Shown: piece by piece, positions 37,133-45,487 of the stretch
Layout of the letters: each line of letters opens with the position of its first letter
Position numbering within the stretch: position 1 is the stretch's first letter
Assembly (NCBI GenBank): GCA_016711925.1
Contig: JADJSA010000012.1
Span: 1-64,000 of the forward strand
Length of the DNA stretch: 64,000 bases
Direction: 5' to 3'
From: Candidatus Methylophosphatis haderslevensis
GTDB lineage: Bacteria; Pseudomonadota; Gammaproteobacteria; Burkholderiales; Rhodocyclaceae
Translations under genes and position numbers: made by a program
Notes under the pieces: model-generated
Told to the model about the DNA's origin: nothing
The model's database searches: none
Seen by the model: only the letters and a program-made list of their open reading frames with translations

Positions 37133-38508
37133 ATGCGTTCCCCCGGCAGCGACAAGATGACGCCACTGGAAAAACGGGCGGGGCTGTCGCTCACCTCGAT
37201 TTTCGCGCTGCGCATGCTGGGGCTGTTCCTGATCCTCCCGGTGTTCGCCGAGCACGCCAAGCACATTCCGGGCGGCGGCGACCTGACCCTGGTCGGTATC
37301 GCCCTCGGTGCCTACGGCCTGACCCAGGCCTGCCTGCAGATCCCGTTCGGCATGGCCTCAGACCGCTACGGCCGCAAGCGCGTCATCGTCATCGGCCTGC
37401 TGCTGTTTGCCGCGGGAAGCCTGATCGCGGCGTGGGCGCCAGACATCCAATGGACAATCTTCGGCCGTTGCGTCCAGGGGGCGGGGGCGATATCGGCGGC
37501 GGTGACGGCGCTGGCCGCGGATCTCACTTCGGACGCCCACCGCACCAAGGTGATGGCGATGATCGGCTCGTCGATCGGGCTGGTTTTCGCCGGCTCGCTG
37601 ATTGCCGCGCCGCTGCTCTACGCGGCAATCGGCATGGGCGGCATTTTCCTGCTGACCGCCGCTCTCGCGCTGGCGGCGATCGGCGTGGTGCTGTGGGTGG
37701 TGCCCGCGCCGCCGCCCCTCGACCTGCATGCCCATCTGCCGAAGGTTCCGTTCGCCCGGGTGCTGGGCGACCCGCAACTGCTGCGGCTCAATCTCGGGAT
37801 TTTCCTGCTCCATCTGATCCAGATGTCGATGTTCGTGGTGGTGCCGGCGGCGCTGATCCAAACCGGCAGCCTGCCGCTGTCCGAGCACTGGAAGGTGTAC
37901 TTGCCGGTGGTGCTCGGCAGTTTCATCCTGATGGTGCCGGCGATCGTCGTTGCGGAAAAGAAGGCGCGCATGAAACAGGTCTTTCTCGGCGCCATCGCCC
38001 TGCTGTTCCTTTCGCAACTCGGCCTGCTGCTCGGGCGCGCCGAGTTCGGCATCGTCGTGTTCATGCTTCTGGTGTTTTTCGTCGCCTTCAACATTCTCGA
38101 GGCGACCCTGCCGTCGCTGATTCTCCCGGATCGCGCCGCCGCAGGCCAAGGGTGCGGCGCTGGGCGTCTACAACACCACCCAGGCATTCGGGCTGTTTCT
38201 GGGCGGCGCAATCGGCGGCTGGCTGACCAAGCATGTCGGTCCGCAGGCGGTGTTCGCGCTGGCGATGGGGCTGTCGATGATCTGGCTGCTGGTCGCGCTG
38301 TCGATGCGGGCGCCGCCGGTCATCGCGATGCGCGAGTATGCGATTCGCCCGCAGGTCGATCTGGACGGATTGCGCGCGCGGCTGGTCGGACCTGCCCGGC
38401 GTGCGCGACGCGGTGGTCGAACCGGAAAAGCGCATGGCCTATCTCAAGGTGAACCTCGATGGTTGGGACGAACGCCAACTCCGCGGGGTGCTTGGCGAAG
38501 CGTCCTGA
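37133..38508 (+). pseudogene. yajR: MFS transporter YajR-like, with C-terminal YAM-like domain (two frameshifts)
   Basis: Twelve-helix drug/H+ antiporter-type MFS: SLTSIFALRMLGLFLILPVF, GMASDRYGRKRVIVIGLLLF and GRCVQGAGAISAAVTALAAD are diagnostic. The frame breaks at ~38122 (extra T: GATTCTCCC) and continues as RIAPPQAKGAALGVYNTTQA. A second break at ~38385 (extra G: CTGGTCGG) leads to a small ferredoxin-like tail, GVRDAVVEPEKRMAYLKVNL, as in YajR. Restoring both bases gives a normal ~457-aa protein, so these may be sequencing errors. The uvrA/MFS/ssb order is usual in betaproteobacteria. Confidence 0.85.
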
Positions 38509-38510
38509 AC

Positions 38511-38526
38511 CTGTATACTTGAACAG
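38511..38526 (+). promoter_or_regulatory. LexA-type SOS box upstream of ssb
   Basis: CTG, ten bases, CAG: CTGTATACTTGAACAG, 58 bp before the ssb ATG. It matches the E. coli-type LexA consensus spacing exactly. Confidence 0.6.
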
Positions 38527-38583
38527 TATTTGGCGGGTTTGTCCCCGCTCCGATCAACGAACAACTCGAGCCCGGAGACGATC

Positions 38584-39048
38584 ATGGCATCGGTGAACAA
38601 AGTCATTCTTGTCGGCAACCTTGGACGCGATCCCGAGACGCGCTACGCACCGAGCGGCGACGCGATCTGCAACGTGAACCTCGCCACCACCGACACCTGG
38701 AAAGACAAGCAGACCGGCGAGAAGAAAGAGGCGACCGAATGGCATCGCGTGGTTTTCTTCGGCCGCCTGGCCGAGATTGCCGGCCAGTATCTGAAAAAGG
38801 GCTCCCAGATCTACGTCGAGGGCAGCCTGCGCACGCGCAAGTGGCAGGACAAGGACGGGCAGGACCGCTACACGACCGAAATCCGCGGCGACGAAATGAA
38901 GATGCTCGGCTCGCGCCAGGGCATGGGTGACACACCGCCGCGCGAGAGCGTAGGTACGCCCGCCGCCGCGCCTGCGGGCCGTCCGGCGGCAACGCCGGCC
39001 GCCTCTTCGTCCGGCTTCGGCGACATGGACGACGATATCCCGTTCTGA
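38584..39048 (+). CDS. ssb: Single-stranded DNA-binding protein
   Basis: 154 aa. The OB-fold starts MASVNKVILVGNLGRDPETR; TEWHRVVFFGRLAEIAGQYL is diagnostic. A Pro/Ala/Gly-rich linker leads to the acidic tip DMDDDIPF that recruits repair and replication partners. It binds ssDNA as a tetramer. Preceded by a likely SOS box. The ATG at 38584 begins the conserved N-terminus. Confidence 0.98.
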   Translation: MASVNKVILVGNLGRDPETRYAPSGDAICNVNLATTDTWKDKQTGEKKEATEWHRVVFFGRLAEIAGQYLKKGSQIYVEGSLRTRKWQDKDGQDRYTTEIRGDEMKMLGSRQGMGDTPPRESVGTPAAAPAGRPAATPAASSSGFGDMDDDIPF

Positions 39049-39189
39049 GCGGCGCCCGGGTGTTGTACGGCGTCGCACGGTCGTGGTTCGGCCCGCCGTC
39101 TTGTTCCGATGTGACTCCCTCGCTTGCGTCGGAGCCGGTTCCGGCCTAGAAAGACAAGTGGGTGGCAGTTCCTGAACCGGGGGGAGAAA

Positions 39190-40029
39190 ATGACAAGGAC
39201 GGCACTTCTCGTTGCGGCAACGCTGATCGGCCTGCCGGTGCAGGCGGCTGACCGGTTCGCCCCGTCGCGCGGCGACGCGCTGGGCAGCGGTCTGGCCGCG
39301 CTGTGGCGCGAAGCCCATGGCGATGCGCCGGGCGCGGACGGCTCCGCCGGGCTGGCGTCCGGGTTGCGCGGCAGCGCGCTGATCCAGCCGGCCGTGTCGA
39401 TGCGCAACGGCGGTCTCGGGATGTCGCCGCTGCCGCGTGTTGCGAGAAGCGAGACCATGCTGGACAGTGGGGCCGGTATTGCGGGCCGTTTCAGCAGCGC
39501 CAGCGCTGCAATGCCGGGGCTCGACGAAAATCCGCCAAACTGGTGGTCGGCTGCGGCGACGTTTGAACGCGGCGCGTGGCGTGCGTTTGCCGCCCATGAA
39601 CGGGCGCAGGACTGGCTTGCACCTGGTGCGAGCGACGAAGGCTGGCGGCTCGGCGCCGCTTACCGATTCGGCAACGCGCAGCTTTCCGCCGGCTGGGAGC
39701 GGCTGCGCCATGAAGTCGATGCCGGCGACGCACGGCAGCAGGCGTGGTGGATCGGCTTTGCCCAGCGCGTCGGCGACGGTGCGCTGCGCCTGAACTTCGC
39801 CCGCGCGACCGACGTTTCCGGCAATCTGGCCGCCGCCCCGGGCGGCGCGCGGCAGCTATCGCTGGGCTATGAACACGGGCTGTCGCCGCAGACGGCGATC
39901 TACGCCTTCTACACCCGCCTGTCGAACGACCCGAACGGGCTGTTCCGGCTCGGCGGCGGCGAGGTCGACAACGCGTTGTCGGCAATCAGCCGCAACGGCT
40001 TGTCGCTCGGCGTGCGGCACTCTTTTTAG
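39190..40029 (+). CDS. Outer-membrane porin-like beta-barrel (short)
   Basis: 279 aa with a signal peptide (TRTALLVAATLIGLPVQA, cleavage after AQA-like site). Alternating amphipathic strands follow, and the C-terminus is GLSLGVRHSF with terminal Phe, as in betaproteobacterial Gram-negative porins. YEHGLSPQTAIYAFYTRLSN is also porin-like. At ~260 mature residues it is shorter than the usual 330-400 and lacks the typical first strands, so it may be a reduced barrel. GGGGAG lies just before the ATG. Confidence 0.7.
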   Translation: MTRTALLVAATLIGLPVQAADRFAPSRGDALGSGLAALWREAHGDAPGADGSAGLASGLRGSALIQPAVSMRNGGLGMSPLPRVARSETMLDSGAGIAGRFSSASAAMPGLDENPPNWWSAAATFERGAWRAFAAHERAQDWLAPGASDEGWRLGAAYRFGNAQLSAGWERLRHEVDAGDARQQAWWIGFAQRVGDGALRLNFARATDVSGNLAAAPGGARQLSLGYEHGLSPQTAIYAFYTRLSNDPNGLFRLGGGEVDNALSAISRNGLSLGVRHSF

Positions 40030-40060
40030 CCGGGCGCTTCTTTAGTTCGGTCAGCGGCGA

Positions 40061-40088
40061 GTTCACATTCAGTCGACTGAATGTGAAC
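40061..40088. repeat. Perfect 28-bp palindrome between convergent genes
   Basis: GTTCACATTCAG, TCGA, CTGAATGTGAAC: a perfect 12-bp stem around a self-complementary centre. It lies between the convergent porin-like and hldE2 genes. It lacks a T-run on either side, so it is not a classical terminator, though it could act as one or as a binding site. Confidence 0.7.
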
Positions 40089-40093
40089 ACACG

Positions 40094-40596
40094 CTATAGC
40101 CGGCGCACCTTTTCCAGCAGCGCGGTCGTCGAGCGATCATGCTCGAACGGAATAGACACCACCCGGCCGCCGCGCGCGGTGACCAGATTGGCGCCCACGA
40201 TGCGATCGACCGCCCAGTCGCCGCCCTTCACCAGCACGTCCGGTTGCGCACTGCGGATGCGCTCGATCGGCGTGTCCTCGTCGAACCAGGTCACTAGGCT
40301 GACGCATTCCAGCGCGGCCATAACCGCCAGGCGATCCTCGAGCACATTGATCGGCCGATCTTCGCCCTTGCCCAGGCGCCGCACCGAAGCGTCGGCGTTC
40401 AGCGCGACCACCATCGATGCGCCGAGCGACCGTGCCTGGGCAAGGTAGGTGACGTGACCGCGATGCAGGATGTCGAACACCCGTTGGTGAATACCAGTGG
40501 CCGCGCAAGTTGTGCGACCCGGCCGGGCAGGTCTGCCGGCGCGCAGATCTTTGCCTCGAAACCGGGGCGGGAAAATGTGCGGCTGTCGTTGCTCAT
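40094..40596 (-). pseudogene. hldE2: D-glycero-beta-D-manno-heptose 1-phosphate adenylyltransferase (one frameshift)
   Basis: A RfaE domain II protein that makes ADP-heptose for the LPS core. The first frame gives MSNDSRTFSRPGFEAK to ARPLVFTNGC. After a one-base loss near 40478 the second frame gives FDILHRGHVTYLAQARSLGA (nucleotidyltransferase HxGH), LNADASVRRLGKG and VLVKGGDW. Restoring one T (TGTTCG to TGTTTCG) joins TNGC-FDILH exactly as in the family, ~167 aa, so a sequencing error is likely. The start overlaps the stop of the ferritin-like gene (ATGA). Confidence 0.88.
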
Positions 40597-41420
40597 GGCA
40601 GGGCGAGCGTCTTGCGATAGCGATTGAGGTCGGACGGGGATTCGAACTTCTGCTCGAACAGGCTCGACAGGTTGCGCAAAATGCCGCCGATCACCCGCGC
40701 TTCGCAATCCTTGTCGAAACGGATCTGTTCCGACAGCCAGTGTTCGAGCCACTCGGGATCGGGCAGCCGGCTCTGCACGGTGTCGCGCGGGAAACGGGAT
40801 TTGCTGACGTGCAGATTGGTCGGGTGCAGCGGTTTGCCGGCGCGCGACGAGCTGGCCATCAGCACGCCGATCTTCGCAAACGCCCCACGCGCGACATCAC
40901 CGGTGCGCTCGATCGCCCGCTTCATGAACTTGAGGTAGGCGCCGCCATGGCGCGCCTCATCGCGCGACAGCAGGTCGTAGATCCGCTTGATCACCGGCTC
41001 GTCATGCCATTCGGATGCGCGGCGGTACCACTGTGTCAAGCGCAGTTCGCCGCAGAAATGCAGCATCAGGGTTTCCAGCGGCGGCGCCGGGTCGAACTCG
41101 AATCGTACCTCATGCAACTCGTCTTCGGTCGGGGCCAGGCCGGGGCAGAACCGGTGCAGATACTCCATCAGAACCAGCGCGTGTTTCTGCTCTTCGTAAA
41201 ACCAGATCGACATGAAGGCGGCGAAATCGCTGTCGTCGCGGTTGTCGCGCAGGAACATCTCGGTCGCCGGCAGCGCCGACCATTCGGTGATGGCGTTCAT
41301 CTTGACCGTCAGCGCCTGTTCTTCCGAAAGCTTCGACGCGTCGAAACTCGACCAGGGCACATCGTCCGCCATGCGCCAGCGGGCCGTCTCGAGCGATTTG
41401 AACAGTTCAGGATAGAGCAT
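40593..41420 (-). CDS. Ferritin-like di-iron protein
   Basis: A 275-aa helical protein with two ExxH motifs, WFYEEQKHALVLMEYLH and LSRDEARHGGAYLKFM, the di-iron ligand pattern of the ferritin-like superfamily (acyl-ACP-desaturase/rubrerythrin type). No signal peptide. Translationally coupled to hldE2, a combination repeatedly seen in betaproteobacteria. It may be an oxygenase acting on an envelope lipid or sugar, but the substrate is unknown. Confidence 0.75.
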   Translation of the reverse strand: MLYPELFKSLETARWRMADDVPWSSFDASKLSEEQALTVKMNAITEWSALPATEMFLRDNRDDSDFAAFMSIWFYEEQKHALVLMEYLHRFCPGLAPTEDELHEVRFEFDPAPPLETLMLHFCGELRLTQWYRRASEWHDEPVIKRIYDLLSRDEARHGGAYLKFMKRAIERTGDVARGAFAKIGVLMASSSRAGKPLHPTNLHVSKSRFPRDTVQSRLPDPEWLEHWLSEQIRFDKDCEARVIGGILRNLSSLFEQKFESPSDLNRYRKTLALP

Positions 41421-41505
41421 GCCGACCTCGAAAATGCGATTCTACGGCGTTTGGAAAGCGCTGTCGGGCGCTGCCCCGAATCGGAAGCCAGGCATGCGAT
41501 TCAGG

Positions 41506-42420
41506 TCAGTCGTTGATCCGGGTTGCGCGCCATTCCCGCAGGGCGGCAACCGTATCGTCGATGCCCCCGATTATCCTCGTTCCGGCCAGACGGCGCTGTT
41601 GGTCGCGAACGCCAGCCCCGCCGGCCCACAATTCGATTGCTTCGGGTAATCGGCTGCGCAGCGACACCAACCCCTCGACCGCCCGCCGGGCCGAGTAGGC
41701 GGCGGAAAAGGACAGTGCGACCACGTCGAAATTGCCGCTGCGGGCGGCCAGTTCGATATCCGAGATCGGCGTCTGGATGCCCAGCGAGACGCACTGGACA
41801 CCCTCGGGAACCAGCATCGCTTCAGCCATCAGCAGTCCCAGCGAATGCTCTTCTCCCGACAGGGTCGTCAGCATCACCCTCGGTCGCTTGCCTTGTGGCG
41901 GGTAAGCGTTGATCGCCGCGCGCAGGGTGTTCTGCAAGAGTTCGGTATACAGGTGCTCTTCCATCACCTCGATTTCGCCGCGTACCCAGCCCTCGCCGAT
42001 GCGCTGGTTCAGCGGCACCACGACGGCCGAGACGAACTGCTGCAAACCTTGTTTCATCAGGGCCTGGGTCAAAAGCCCGCGCAGTTCGTCGCTGCGATGC
42101 AGTTTGACCATGTCGAAAATCGCCGAGAGTTCGGGCGAGAAATCGCGCGATTCGGCTGCAGCGCCGGCAGGCGATTCGAGCAACCGCGCCAGTTCGTCGT
42201 CCGACGCGCCCATCAGCTTCCCCGGCCGGTAACCCTGATCGAGCAGGCGCTTGATGCAGCGCAGTTTGTCCACCTCGGATGACGAGTAGAGGCGCTCGCC
42301 CAGGCTGTCGCGCAGCGGCTTGGGGAAACCGTAGCGACGCTCCCACACCCGCAGGGTGTCCTTGGAGAGTCCCGTATCGCGTTCCACCGCGGCGATGTTC
42401 AGTCCGGCAAAATCAGCCAT
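41506..42420 (-). CDS. litR: MerR-type B12-binding regulator, LitR/CarH photoreceptor family
   Basis: 304 aa. The MerR HTH (AVERDTGLSKDTLRVWERRY) is followed by a helical B12-binding bundle and a Rossmann B12 domain. Light-sensing signatures of adenosylcobalamin photoreceptors are present: Trp145 and Glu155-His156 (GEGWVRGEIEVMEEH), with the same W+10/+11 spacing as CarH, and the lower-ligand His192 in EEHSLG (E-x-H-x2-G). In the dark such proteins repress as tetramers; light breaks the Co-C bond and frees DNA. It is divergent from a stress/lipid cluster and its own promoter carries two operators. Confidence 0.85.
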   Translation of the reverse strand: MADFAGLNIAAVERDTGLSKDTLRVWERRYGFPKPLRDSLGERLYSSSEVDKLRCIKRLLDQGYRPGKLMGASDDELARLLESPAGAAAESRDFSPELSAIFDMVKLHRSDELRGLLTQALMKQGLQQFVSAVVVPLNQRIGEGWVRGEIEVMEEHLYTELLQNTLRAAINAYPPQGKRPRVMLTTLSGEEHSLGLLMAEAMLVPEGVQCVSLGIQTPISDIELAARSGNFDVVALSFSAAYSARRAVEGLVSLRSRLPEAIELWAGGAGVRDQQRRLAGTRIIGGIDDTVAALREWRATRIND

Positions 42421-42431
42421 GGTGGTCTATC

Positions 42432-42507
42432 TTGTCCAGGACAAAATGTTGACTTGAGAAGAATCATGGCCTATCTTACCGCCATCAATCTTTTTTGTCT
42501 AGGACAA
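42432..42507. promoter_or_regulatory. Divergent litR/cluster promoters flanked by two LitR-type operators
   Basis: Operator 1 TTGTCCAGGACAA (42432-42444, perfect palindrome) and operator 2 TTGTCTAGGACAA (42495-42507), centres 63 bp apart (six helical turns). Plus-strand promoter: TTGACT 42449-42454, 17 bp, TATCTT 42472-42477. Minus-strand promoter: -35 at 42496-42501 (inside operator 2), 17 bp, -10 at 42473-42478. The two -10 elements coincide. Binding by LitR is inferred. Confidence 0.7.
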
Positions 42508-42512
42508 TACAA

Positions 42513-42791
42513 ATGACTGCTTCCTTGTTCCAGCTTTCGGCGATAGCCGCGCTGTTGGTGCCGTCGTTGGCGGCGGTGGCGGCGGCGGAGTCCCGGTGCG
42601 CGCCAGTGACACCGTCCGCGGTCCAGTCGGGCGCCGCGCTGGCGCCTTCTGAAACTGCCGGCAATCCGCAAATGAGCGAAGTGCAGGTGATGATGCTGCT
42701 GCACCAGCTCGATGGTCGCGGGCGAATCTTGAGTGCCGCCGTGCCGCCTCCCGGCCCGAACTGCTGCGAAGTCTTGCGCTCGACCGACTGA
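42513..42791 (+). CDS. Small secreted protein of unknown function (92 aa)
   Basis: A clear signal peptide (TASLFQLSAIAALLVPSLAA VAAAES region) gives a ~65-residue mature peptide with three Cys (SRCAPVTP, PNCCEVLRSTD). First gene of the putative light-induced transcript; ATG 42513 is 5 bases after operator 2, so the leader is ~30 nt. It lies 1 bp before the peroxidase start. The paired CC may bind a metal or form a disulfide. No family is recognised. Confidence 0.6.
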   Translation: MTASLFQLSAIAALLVPSLAAVAAAESRCAPVTPSAVQSGAALAPSETAGNPQMSEVQVMMLLHQLDGRGRILSAAVPPPGPNCCEVLRSTD

Positions 42792-42792
42792 T

Positions 42793-43348
42793 ATGCTGCG
42801 CACGATCCTCGCCGTGGGTTGGATCGCACTGCTTGCCGGCGCTGCGTCAGCCGCGCCGCTCGGGGCCTGTCCGAAGGTTCTCGACCGCACCTTCCCGAGC
42901 CTGCAGGACGGCGCGCAACAGTCGCTTTGCCAATTCACCGGCAACGTAGTGATGGTAGTCAACACCGCAAGCTTTTGCGGCTACACCCGGCAGTACGAGG
43001 CGCTCGAGGCGATCTACGAGAAATACCGCGATCGTGGCCTGGCGGTGATCGGTTTCCATCCAACGATTTCGGCCAGCAGGAGCCCGGCAGCGATCAGCAA
43101 ATCGCCGCGTTCTGCCGCAGTACCTATGCATCAAATTCCCGATGTTCGGCAAGACCAGGGTTGTCAGCCCGCAGGCCAATGCGCTGTTTGACGACCTGGC
43201 GCAGCGCACCGGCGCCCGGCCGAAATGGAACTTCCACAAGTATCTGATCGACCGCCGGGGCGAGGTCGTAAAGAGCTTCGGCAGTTCCGTCGAACCGGAC
43301 AGCCAGCCCGTAATCACCGAGATAGAACGTTTGCTGGCGAGCGAGTAG
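42793..43348 (+). pseudogene. Glutathione peroxidase-family protein, exported (two frameshifts)
   Basis: A signal peptide (RTILAVGWIALLAGAASAA) and a thioredoxin-fold peroxidase: VVMVVNTASFCGYTRQYEAL with peroxidatic Cys, then FPSNDFGQQEPGSDQQIAAF and RPKWNFHKYLIDRRGE (Trp of the catalytic tetrad). Losses of one C near 43055 and one G near 43127 move the frame twice; restoring them gives a continuous ~186-aa enzyme. It reduces peroxides, probably in the periplasm with thioredoxin-like donors. Peroxidases of this type are regular members of singlet-oxygen/light regulons. Confidence 0.8.
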
Positions 43349-43442
43349 CCAGCGTCCGGCCCTATTTGGATCGACGCCGCGAACCCGGTGCGGAAAACCG
43401 GGCGGTCGGCTTCCATCGACCTGACAAAGTTGGGGAAATGCA

Positions 43443-44735
43443 ATGCGTATCGCAGTGATCGGCGGCGGAATTTCCGGATTGGCAGTGGGCTGGCTTCTGG
43501 CGCGGCAGCACATGGTCACGTTGTTCGAAGCTGCCGCATATCTCGGCGGTCATACCAATACCGTTGACGTATGTCTGGACGGCCTGAGCCATCCAGTCGA
43601 TACCGGTTTCCTGGTTTTCAATCGGCGCACCTACCCGCACCTGACGGCGCTCTTCGAAGCGCTGGACGTGCCGATCGCGCAGAGCGAGATGTCGTTTGCC
43701 GTGAGCCTGAGCGAGCCTGCGATCGAATGGTCGGGGTCGAGCCTGGCGACGGTTTTCGCGCAGCGTTCCAACCTTGCGCGCCCGGCGTTCTGGCGCATGT
43801 TGCAGGACATCGTTCGCTTCAACCGCGAGGTGGTGGCGAACGCCGAAGATGCGGGGCGGATGTCGCTCGGCGAATACCTCGACCGTCATCGCTACAGCAA
43901 CGAGTTCCGCCACTGGTATCTGTTGCCGATGGCGGCAGCGATATGGTCGTGCCCGACGCAGGCGATGCTCGACTATCCGCTGGTTACCTTCGTTCGCTTT
44001 TGCCGCAATCACGGGCTGCTGCAGCTATTCGATCGACCGCAATGGCTCACCGTCAAGGGCGGCGGCCGCGAGTACGTCAGGAAACTGGCCGCGGCAATCC
44101 CGGACGTGCGACCGTCGACACCGGTGCAGCGGATCACCCGTGAGAATAATGCAGTATGGGTAGAAACCCGTCACGGGGTCGAGCGCTATGACCAGGTGGT
44201 ATTCGCCACACACAGCGACCAGACGCTGGCGATGCTCGGCAGTGGCGCCAGCGCCGACGAGCGTGAATTGCTTGGCGCCGTGCGATACCAGCCGAATCGG
44301 GCGGTACTGCACACCGACCGGGCGTTGCTGCCGCGCATGAAGTCAACCTGGTCGGCGTGGAACTACCTAGCCGGCAAGGGGGATGCCGACCACCGCCCGG
44401 TGAGCGTTTCCTATCTGATCACCCGGCTGCAGCCTCTGCCATTTACCCAACCGCTCATTGTCTCGCTCAATCCGTTCAGCGAGCCGGCGGCGGACAAAGT
44501 GATCGCCGAATTCGACTATGCGCATCCGGTGTTCGATCGGGCGGCGATCGACGCCCAGACTCGCATGCCACGCCTGCAGGGGCAACGCAACATCTGGTTC
44601 TGCGGCGCTTGGCTGGGCTATGGCTTCCATGAAGACGGTCTGCGTTCGGCGCTCGATGTGGCGCAGCGCCTAGGCGTTGCCGCACCCTGGCGCTCGACCC
44701 TCTACGGCTCGGCGCGCGCGGCGGTGCTGGCATGA
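43443..44735 (+). CDS. FAD-dependent amine-oxidase-like oxidoreductase
   Basis: 430 aa. The N-terminal dinucleotide fold IAVIGGGISGLAVGWLLARQ then FEAAAYLGGHTNTVDV, and C-terminal FCGAWLGYGFHEDGLRSALD closing the FAD site. This subgroup occurs next to DUF1365 and cyclopropane-fatty-acid-synthase genes in light or singlet-oxygen regulons, where it is thought to desaturate or otherwise modify membrane acyl chains. Its stop overlaps the DUF1365 start by 4 bp. Confidence 0.85.
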   Translation: MRIAVIGGGISGLAVGWLLARQHMVTLFEAAAYLGGHTNTVDVCLDGLSHPVDTGFLVFNRRTYPHLTALFEALDVPIAQSEMSFAVSLSEPAIEWSGSSLATVFAQRSNLARPAFWRMLQDIVRFNREVVANAEDAGRMSLGEYLDRHRYSNEFRHWYLLPMAAAIWSCPTQAMLDYPLVTFVRFCRNHGLLQLFDRPQWLTVKGGGREYVRKLAAAIPDVRPSTPVQRITRENNAVWVETRHGVERYDQVVFATHSDQTLAMLGSGASADERELLGAVRYQPNRAVLHTDRALLPRMKSTWSAWNYLAGKGDADHRPVSVSYLITRLQPLPFTQPLIVSLNPFSEPAADKVIAEFDYAHPVFDRAAIDAQTRMPRLQGQRNIWFCGAWLGYGFHEDGLRSALDVAQRLGVAAPWRSTLYGSARAAVLA

Positions 44736-45487
44736 CTTCGGAATTGTGCGTCGGATCGGTCATGCACGTCCGGCATGCGCCGGTCGTCAATCGATTCGTC
44801 TATCCGCTCTTCTTTCTGCGCTTGCCGCTGTCGCGCATCGCCAGTTTGAACATCCGAATGCTGGGGGTGAACCGGCTGGCGCCGATGCGCATCAATTTTG
44901 CCGACCACGGTTCTCGCGACGGCGCGAACCCGATCGACTGGGCGCGTACCCTGCTGCGGCGCCACGGAATCGAAGCGGAGGGCGAGATCGTCCTGCAGAC
45001 CATGCCGCGCATCATGGGCTACGTATTCAATCCAGTCAGTTTCATGTTCTGCCATGACGCGCAGTCCCATCTGGTTGCCGTGTTGTGCGAAGTCAACAAC
45101 ACTTTCGGCGAGCGCCACAACTACATCGTTGCGCATGCCGACGGCCGACCCATCGGTCCGCGCGATTCGCTTTGGGCGCGCAAGGTGTTCCATGTTTCGC
45201 CGTTCTTTCCGGTGCGCGGCGAGTACCGCTTTCGCTTCGTCCGGCGCGGCGCCGTCCGCGCAGTTGCAATCGATTATTTCGACGGCGGCCAACTCATGCT
45301 GACGACTCGGCTCGCCGGCCGCGCCCAGCCACTGAGCGAAGCGGCCCTGCTCGCCGCATTGCTGCGCTTTCCGCTGATGACATTTGCTGTGGTCGCCCGC
45401 ATCCACTGGCAGGCCCTGCGCCTGGCCCTGCGCCGCGTGACCTTTTTTCGCAAACCCCAACCCCCGCTTGAAGAGACCACGACATGA
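44732..45487 (+). CDS. DUF1365 protein
   Basis: 251 aa with the family hallmarks VGSVMHVRHAPVVNRFVYPL, MPRIMGYVFNPVSFMFCHDA, VNNTFGERHNY and KVFHVSPFFPVRGEYRF. Often fused or adjacent to CFA-type methyltransferases and inferred to take part in fatty-acid modification; no biochemical role is established that I know of. Coupled by 4-bp overlaps to both neighbours. Confidence 0.9.
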   Translation: MTSELCVGSVMHVRHAPVVNRFVYPLFFLRLPLSRIASLNIRMLGVNRLAPMRINFADHGSRDGANPIDWARTLLRRHGIEAEGEIVLQTMPRIMGYVFNPVSFMFCHDAQSHLVAVLCEVNNTFGERHNYIVAHADGRPIGPRDSLWARKVFHVSPFFPVRGEYRFRFVRRGAVRAVAIDYFDGGQLMLTTRLAGRAQPLSEAALLAALLRFPLMTFAVVARIHWQALRLALRRVTFFRKPQPPLEETTT

